A stretch of DNA of 5,763 nucleotides, taken from NCBI GenBank assembly GCA_025449725.1, contig JANWIU010000046.1, positions 1 through 5,763 on the forward strand. Direction: 5' to 3'. Positions 1 to 3,717 of the stretch are shown here, piece by piece; the first letter of the stretch is position 1; each line of letters starts with the position of its first letter. Below the pieces are notes generated by a model. It worked only from the letters and a program-made list of their open reading frames with translations. It searched no databases and had not been told where the DNA came from. The stretch is from Pseudobdellovibrio sp. (GTDB lineage Bacteria > Bdellovibrionota > Bdellovibrionia > Bdellovibrionales > Bdellovibrionaceae). The position numbers and the translations under genes were made by a program.

Positions 1-767
1 AACGAATTCAAAAAGAAACCGCTTTCAAAATCTATTTTCGGCATCAAATGTTTAGGGTTCAGGTTCAGGCATTCGGCTGCATCAACGTACGCGTTATAAG
101 TTAAATTCACCAGCGCAGGTGTTACGCAAGGTTTGCCACCGGGTATTTGTGGGGCACCCATTTCAGAATGCGCACACGATGCGAAATTGTTTTTCGGAAC
201 CTGGAACTGTCGCATACTGGCGATAATACATTCGCGAGAAAACTTTTCGCTTGCGGGTGCACGTTCTTTTACGAGGTCATTTAAAACAGGGTAAATTCCG
301 ATTCGATTTTCGTAGAACATCCGCGACTTATCGCAGACCAATAGATCTTCATACTCTGTTGTAGCCGAATCGTCGCTGACCTTTTGTAACAATTGAAATA
401 CCGGATTTCCGGCAAAGCGCTTCGGCAAGCGTTTAATTCGGCGCTCATCGATCGCATCCACTTGCGCCAGCGAAACCGTGTAAGGCCCTTGTGGTCTGTT
501 CCATTGCGGCCGAACTTTTTCAAGTTTCTTGATCATTTCTTTGTCTGTAATTTGTTGAAGCTCGCGGTACTCAGTCGCAGAAACTTCGTCGCGAAGATCT
601 GCTCTTGAAGCCAGTTCTATGAGTTGAAGACTTGCAGGTTTGCGATCTTTTGAGGAGGCATTGCGGACACTTTCAAAACTGAAAGACCATGCAATCAAAC
701 CCACAACAAGGCAAAAAGCCAAGTAAGCCGGGTGATTTATCCATTTCTGCAGGGTCTTCAGTGTCAC
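1..767 (-). CDS. Membrane-anchored periplasmic protein, probable lytic transglycosylase (3' end outside window)
   Basis: An open frame runs from a GTG at 767-765 to the left edge, giving 255 residues with no stop. In-frame TAA lies nine codons upstream of the GTG and no better start intervenes; a GGAG sits 5 bases before it. Residues about 13-31 (from HPAYLAFCLVVGLIAW) form one hydrophobic segment after a short basic N-terminus, so the protein is probably an inner-membrane-anchored or uncleaved-signal protein with its bulk in the periplasm. Five cysteines follow (C145, C180, C198, C214, C233), which would suit disulfides in an oxidising compartment. The last visible residues read KIDFESGFFLNS; E248 followed by SG resembles the catalytic Glu-Ser motif opening SLT/goose-lysozyme-type transglycosylase domains that cut peptidoglycan. 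Residues 32-230 match no domain I recognise. The function is inferred from this short motif only; the reading frame itself is secure. Confidence 0.75.
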   Translation of the reverse strand, partial: MTLKTLQKWINHPAYLAFCLVVGLIAWSFSFESVRNASSKDRKPASLQLIELASRADLRDEVSATEYRELQQITDKEMIKKLEKVRPQWNRPQGPYTVSLAQVDAIDERRIKRLPKRFAGNPVFQLLQKVSDDSATTEYEDLLVCDKSRMFYENRIGIYPVLNDLVKERAPASEKFSRECIIASMRQFQVPKNNFASCAHSEMGAPQIPGGKPCVTPALVNLTYNAYVDAAECLNLNPKHLMPKIDFESGFFLNS

Positions 768-772
768 AGGTA

Positions 773-776
773 CTCC
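773..776 (-). promoter_or_regulatory. Ribosome binding site for the transglycosylase-like gene
   Basis: The minus strand reads GGAG, then five bases (TACCT), then GTG at 767-765. This site supports the GTG start. The only nearby ATG (at 783-781 on the minus strand) is followed immediately by TAA and cannot be used. Confidence 0.6.
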
Positions 777-902
777 GTTACATCTGAAAACTTATCGTCA
801 TATTTTGAGATTTAGATCACGCGACGAAGGCCCCGAAACCATATGAAAAACAAAGCTATTTCGGAATTAAAATGAACTGGAATATTTAGAAAGTAAAAAT
901 CG

Positions 903-1283
903 CTAGACTGAAGGCTGGTTCAAAAGTTTTGAAACCGTTTCATTTATTTTTTCCATTTCAATAGGTTTCGAAATGAAATCAACCGCACCCAATTGCAAAG
1001 AAGCCAAACGGTTAGCGCGTTCGTTATCACCTGAGATCATGCAAACACGAATATTAGAATTTTTAACTATAACTTCTTTCAAAAGATCAAAGCCTGACTT
1101 CTGCGGCATATTGACGTCACAAATGAGCAGTTCCGGCTTTATCTGCTGATTGAATAAAATATTTGATGCTTCAGTGGCCGAATAAACCTGAAGTACATGG
1201 TACCCCATTTTTTTTACTGCTGCAGACAGCGTATTATTAAATACGGCGTCGTCATCAACAATCATTACGAGAGATTTTTCCAT
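903..1283 (-). CDS. Single-domain response regulator (CheY-like receiver)
   Basis: This is a 126-residue protein consisting of one receiver domain and no output domain. The conserved residues are all visible: the acidic cluster D10-D11-D12 for Mg2+, the phospho-acceptor D56 in LLICDVNMP, the switch serine S84 in MISGD, and K106-P107 in FISKP. It should take a phosphoryl group from a histidine kinase and act by protein-protein contact, or as a phosphorelay intermediate, in the cytoplasm. The start is the ATG at 1283-1281, preceded by GGGGA seven bases upstream. A TTG at 1310 would add nine residues but lacks a ribosome site and would lengthen the protein beyond the normal first strand. It lies 82 bases downstream of hutU and 135 bases upstream of the membrane-anchored gene, on the same strand. 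No kinase is in view, so its pathway is unknown; a motility or sensory role is possible but unsupported. Confidence 0.93.
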   Translation of the reverse strand: MEKSLVMIVDDDAVFNNTLSAAVKKMGYHVLQVYSATEASNILFNQQIKPELLICDVNMPQKSGFDLLKEVIVKNSNIRVCMISGDNERANRLASLQLGAVDFISKPIEMEKINETVSKLLNQPSV

Positions 1284-1290
1284 GGATTTT

Positions 1291-1294
1291 CCCC
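1291..1294 (-). promoter_or_regulatory. Ribosome binding site deciding the receiver-protein start
   Basis: The minus strand carries GGGG (followed by A) seven bases before the ATG at 1283-1281. The site lies inside the reading frame opened by the upstream TTG at 1310 and favours the shorter 126-residue product. Confidence 0.5.
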
Positions 1295-1310
1295 AAAGCC
1301 CTATCGACAA

Positions 1311-1340
1311 AAAACAAAAAAAACTTTAACGCTTCAAAGT
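1311..1340 (-). terminator. Possible weak intrinsic terminator after hutU
   Basis: On the minus strand, ACTTT (1340-1336) can pair with AAAGT (1327-1323) across an eight-base loop, followed at once by a run of Ts broken by one G. The stem is only five mostly A-T pairs, so termination would be partial at best. If it works, it would reduce read-through from hutU into the receiver gene. A poor promoter-like pair also overlaps here (TTAACT at 1369-1364 and TAGTAT at 1347-1342, 16 bases apart), which could give the receiver gene its own start. Confidence 0.3.
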
Positions 1341-1365
1341 GATACTAAATTAATGCAAACTGAAG

Positions 1366-3045
1366 TTAAACCCAGCAACTCTTAACTCCGCGCTCGATCG
1401 CAACGTCTTTTGCCAGATCGTATCCGGCATCTAGATGCCGAAACACTCCCATCGCGGGATCAGTCGTGAGAACGCGTTTCAACCGGCGTGCTGCTGCTTC
1501 TGTCCCGTCAGCAACAACAACCTGGCCTGAATGCTGAGAATAACCCATGCCCACTCCACCACCGTGATGAAGTGAAACCCATGTGGCGCCACTGGCCACT
1601 AAAGCCATCGCACTCAACATCGGCCAGTCACTGACAGCGTCAGATCCGTCTTTCATAGCTTCGGTTTCTCTGTTGGGGCTGGCCACAGATCCACAATCAA
1701 GATGATCTCTTCCGATAACAATCGGAGCCTTCACCCGGCCCTCTTTAACCAATTGATTCAACAATAACCCGGCTTTTTCACGCTCTCCGTATTCAAGCCA
1801 GCAAATGCGTGCAGGCAGCCCTTGAAATTTAATTCTTTCGGCGGCCATGTCTATCCAGCGGATTAAATCCTTTTTGTGTGGAAACAATTTTTTCATTTCC
1901 TGATCTGTCACGCGAATATCTTCAGGGTCACCTGAAAGCGCTACCCAACGGAAAGGACCACTGCCTTTGCAAAATAACGGACGAATGTAAGCAGGAACAA
2001 ATCCGGGATAATCAAATGCATTTTTAACACCCGCCTCTAAGGCGCGGGCGCGAAGGTTGTTTCCGTAATCAAAAGTTACGGCTCCGCGTTTTTTCATTTC
2101 AAGCATTCCTTCGACGTGTTTCGCCATGGATTTGTAAGTCGTATCTAAATACGCTTGCTGGTTTTCTTTTCTAAAAACAGCGGCTTGTTCGACACTGTAG
2201 CCTTCAGGAATATAACCCACTAGTGGATCATGCGCCGAAGTTTGATCTGTCAGAACATCAGGAATAAAATTCTTTTCAAGTAATTTATGAATGACAGTCG
2301 CCATGTTTCCAAGAAGTGCAACAGACTTAGCTTCCTTATTGGCCGCATATTTGCGAACTTTTGCAATCGCTTCGTCAATATCGGTAACAGATTCATCTAC
2401 ATACTTTGTGCGAAGGCGTTTTTCAATACTGACGGGATCAACTTCAACGGCTAATACAGTTGCTCCTGCAAAAACTCCGGCAAGCGGTTGTGCTCCGCCC
2501 ATTCCGCCTAAACCGGCAGTTAAAATAATTTTTCCGGCGAGGCTTCCCCCAAAATGCTGGCGCCCGATCTCAGCAAAAGTTTCGTAAGTGCCTTGAACAA
2601 TTCCTTGCGTGCCGATGTATATCCACGAACCTGCCGTCATTTGCCCGTACATCATGAGACCTTTTTTATCGAGCTCATGAAAATGTTCCCAGGTCGACCA
2701 TTTCGGAACCAAATTTGAATTCGCTAATAGTACTCGTGGTGCATCTTCATGAGTTTGCAAAACACCGATCGGCTTCCCTGACTGCACCAGTAGCGTTTCA
2801 TGATTTTCTAATTTTTTTAACGCTTCCAGAATTTTTTCAAAAGACTCCCAGTTACGTGCGGCTTTTCCGATACCGCCGTAAACAACCAGTTGATCAGGAT
2901 TTTCTGCCACTTCGGCATCAAGATTATTTTGAATCATGCGATAAGCGGCTTCTTGCAACCAGCCTTTACATGTTAATTGCGAACCCGTAGGAGCCTTGAT
3001 TTTACGTGGACCAAATGTCTTTTTTGATGCAGAAGCCGATTCCAT
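1366..3045 (-). CDS. hutU: Urocanate hydratase (urocanase)
   Basis: This enzyme (EC 4.2.1.49) hydrates urocanate to 4-imidazolone-5-propionate, the second step of histidine degradation, using tightly bound NAD+ as an electrophile. The 559-residue length matches the family (about 555-560). Family hallmarks seen in order are VVYGGIGKAARNWE (54-67), YGQMTAGSWIYIGTQGIVQG (133-152), the glycine-rich NAD segment GLGGMGGAQP (178-187), DQTSAHDPL (267-275), FDYGNN (325-330), FPARIC-type motif GLPARICW (409-416) with C415 at the position of the known active-site-region cysteine, RDHLDCGSVASPNRETEAM (446-464), and LHHGGGVGMGYSQH (492-505). The start ATG at 3045-3043 has GAGG seven bases upstream. No hutH, hutI, hutG or hutC lies in the window, so the rest of the pathway must be elsewhere or missing. 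Identification is very secure. Confidence 0.98.
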   Translation of the reverse strand: MESASASKKTFGPRKIKAPTGSQLTCKGWLQEAAYRMIQNNLDAEVAENPDQLVVYGGIGKAARNWESFEKILEALKKLENHETLLVQSGKPIGVLQTHEDAPRVLLANSNLVPKWSTWEHFHELDKKGLMMYGQMTAGSWIYIGTQGIVQGTYETFAEIGRQHFGGSLAGKIILTAGLGGMGGAQPLAGVFAGATVLAVEVDPVSIEKRLRTKYVDESVTDIDEAIAKVRKYAANKEAKSVALLGNMATVIHKLLEKNFIPDVLTDQTSAHDPLVGYIPEGYSVEQAAVFRKENQQAYLDTTYKSMAKHVEGMLEMKKRGAVTFDYGNNLRARALEAGVKNAFDYPGFVPAYIRPLFCKGSGPFRWVALSGDPEDIRVTDQEMKKLFPHKKDLIRWIDMAAERIKFQGLPARICWLEYGEREKAGLLLNQLVKEGRVKAPIVIGRDHLDCGSVASPNRETEAMKDGSDAVSDWPMLSAMALVASGATWVSLHHGGGVGMGYSQHSGQVVVADGTEAAARRLKRVLTTDPAMGVFRHLDAGYDLAKDVAIERGVKSCWV

Positions 3046-3052
3046 AAAAAAA

Positions 3053-3056
3053 CCTC
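3053..3056 (-). promoter_or_regulatory. Ribosome binding site of hutU
   Basis: GAGG on the minus strand is followed by seven Ts and then the ATG at 3045. Spacing and sequence are good and fix the hutU start. Confidence 0.7.
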
Positions 3057-3059
3057 AAG

Positions 3060-3072
3060 TTTAGGGCCTAAA
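3060..3072. repeat. 13-base palindrome, candidate operator at the hutU start site
   Basis: TTTAGG (3060-3065) and CCTAAA (3067-3072) are perfect inverted repeats around a single G. The element covers the predicted hutU transcription start (about 3065) and just touches the -10 box. With a one-base centre it is better placed as a protein-binding site than as an RNA hairpin. The binding protein is unknown and the regulatory role is inference. Confidence 0.4.
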
Positions 3073-3099
3073 AGATAGCATAATACCCATAATTAACAA
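3072..3099 (-). promoter_or_regulatory. Predicted sigma70-type promoter of hutU
   Basis: On the minus strand, TTGTTA (3099-3094; 4 of 6 matches to TTGACA) is followed after 16 bases by TATCTT (3077-3072; 4 of 6). The -10 box is preceded by TGC, an extended -10 element (TGn). The transcript would start near 3065 and have a leader of about 20 bases holding the GAGG ribosome site. An alternative -10 box, TATTAT, lies a few bases upstream with a poorer -35 partner. Confidence 0.45.
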
Positions 3100-3156
3100 T
3101 AGAACTTAACGCTGCAATCCGACAGAATTGCATTAGTTGTTCACAGCAAATTTATT

Positions 3157-3162
3157 TATAGT
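3157..3162 (+). promoter_or_regulatory. Possible -10 box of the LOG-family gene
   Basis: TATAGT matches the -10 consensus at 5 of 6 positions and lies 13 bases before the ATG at 3176. The -35 region at the proper distance (3134-3139) is poor. Use of this box would place the start of transcription about 5-8 bases before the ATG, giving an almost leaderless message. That would agree with the lack of a Shine-Dalgarno sequence there. A second option is TTGCAT (3128-3133) with TTTATT 17 bases later. Confidence 0.3.
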
Positions 3163-3175
3163 TAGTCTCTTAAAC

Positions 3176-3709
3176 ATGAAAAAAATCTGCGTGTTTTGTG
3201 GCTCTTCCAACGGGCGTAACCCTCAATATCTTGAACTGGCGAATTACGTAGGTAGCCTTATTGGCGAACACGGCTGGGGCCTTGTGTACGGCGGCGGAAA
3301 AGTCGGCCTTATGGGTGCTGTTGCCAATGCTGTCATGGCAAAAAAGCAGGAAGTCATCGGCGTCATTCCAAAATCTTTAGTCAGCGCAGAAGTGGCTCAC
3401 ACTGAAGTAACTAAACTTCATGTTGTAGCGAACATGCATGATAGAAAAAAAATGATGTACGATCTTTCGGATGCGTTTCTAATTATTCCCGGAGGAATGG
3501 GAACGCTGGATGAAATGTTTGAAATCATTACGTGGGCGCAATTAAAATATCACAGCAAGCCTATTTACATTTTAAATGAATTCGGTTTTTATAATTCACT
3601 TTTACAATTTATAAATTATTCAAGTGAGCAAGGGTTTATAAAACCGGAGCATTTAAATTTATTTAAGGTCATCAACACTGTCGATGACCTTAAAAATCTT
3701 TTGAAATAA
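3176..3709 (+). CDS. LOG-family nucleoside 5'-monophosphate phosphoribohydrolase
   Basis: This 177-residue cytoplasmic protein has a Rossmann-like fold typical of the LOG (Lonely guy, TIGR00730) family. Members split the N-glycosidic bond of cytokinin-riboside monophosphates or, in many bacteria, of AMP or other purine/pyrimidine monophosphates, releasing base and ribose 5-phosphate. Visible motifs are VFCGSSNG (6-13), YGGGKVGLMG (38-47), the HDRKKMM segment (88-94) with conserved R90-K91, and the signature PGGMGTLDE (105-113) ending in E113. The start ATG at 3176 gives the family's usual MKKICVFCGSS beginning. A TTG at 3137 would add 13 residues of no family resemblance. No ribosome binding site precedes the ATG. 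The gene is divergent from hutU and convergent with the RCC1 gene, ending six bases from it. Short, soluble and alone, it is more likely in nucleotide salvage or housekeeping than in hormone synthesis; the true substrate cannot be read from sequence. Confidence 0.95.
   Translation: MKKICVFCGSSNGRNPQYLELANYVGSLIGEHGWGLVYGGGKVGLMGAVANAVMAKKQEVIGVIPKSLVSAEVAHTEVTKLHVVANMHDRKKMMYDLSDAFLIIPGGMGTLDEMFEIITWAQLKYHSKPIYILNEFGFYNSLLQFINYSSEQGFIKPEHLNLFKVINTVDDLKNLLK
3662..3694. terminator. 12-bp perfect hairpin at the LOG 3' end, inside its coding sequence
   Basis: TTTAAGGTCATC (3662-3673) pairs perfectly with GATGACCTTAAA (3683-3694) around a nine-base loop. It encodes part of the LOG C-terminus (KVINTVDDLKN) and lies downstream of the converging RCC1 gene's stop. 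On the minus strand it is followed by an A/T-rich stretch but not a clean T run. On the plus strand a T tract is delayed by the next hairpin. A role in terminating RCC1 transcripts or protecting the 3' end of either mRNA is likely but inferred. Confidence 0.5.
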
Positions 3710-3717
3710 AAGTTTTT
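3692..3717. terminator. A/T-rich bidirectional terminator-like hairpin between convergent genes
   Basis: CTTTT (3698-3702) pairs with AAAAG (3708-3712) around GAAAT, followed by TTTTT (3713-3717) on the plus strand. On the minus strand the stem is followed by A and TTTTT (3696-3692). The flanking A5 and T5 can extend the stem with one bulged base. The LOG stop (3707-3709) falls in this element and the RCC1 stop (3716-3718) overlaps its end. The symmetric arrangement suits a shared terminator, though the stem is weak by itself. Confidence 0.45.

Noticed and set aside
281..523. Minus-strand 80-residue open frame starting near 523
   Set aside because: It overlaps the better-supported frame of the membrane-anchored gene (1-767) in another register and has no family features.
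808..822. FNR/CRP-like half-palindrome (TGAGATTTAGATCA on the plus strand)
   Set aside because: It matches neither consensus in both halves, and there is no supporting promoter.
843..875. Plus-strand ten-codon ORF (ATG AAA AAC ... TGA) in the gap between the receiver and membrane-anchored genes
   Set aside because: It is very short, has no ribosome site, and lies on the strand opposite to the flanking genes.
1308..1310. TTG as an alternative start for the receiver protein
   Set aside because: It has no ribosome binding site, while the ATG at 1283 has one and gives the usual receiver-domain N-terminus.
2291..2990. Plus-strand open frames opposite hutU
   Set aside because: They are antisense shadows of a strongly conserved enzyme gene, with low-complexity translations and no ribosome sites.
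3137..3139. TTG as an alternative start for the LOG-family gene
   Set aside because: It adds 13 residues unlike the family, and the usual MKKICVFCGSS beginning starts at the ATG at 3176.
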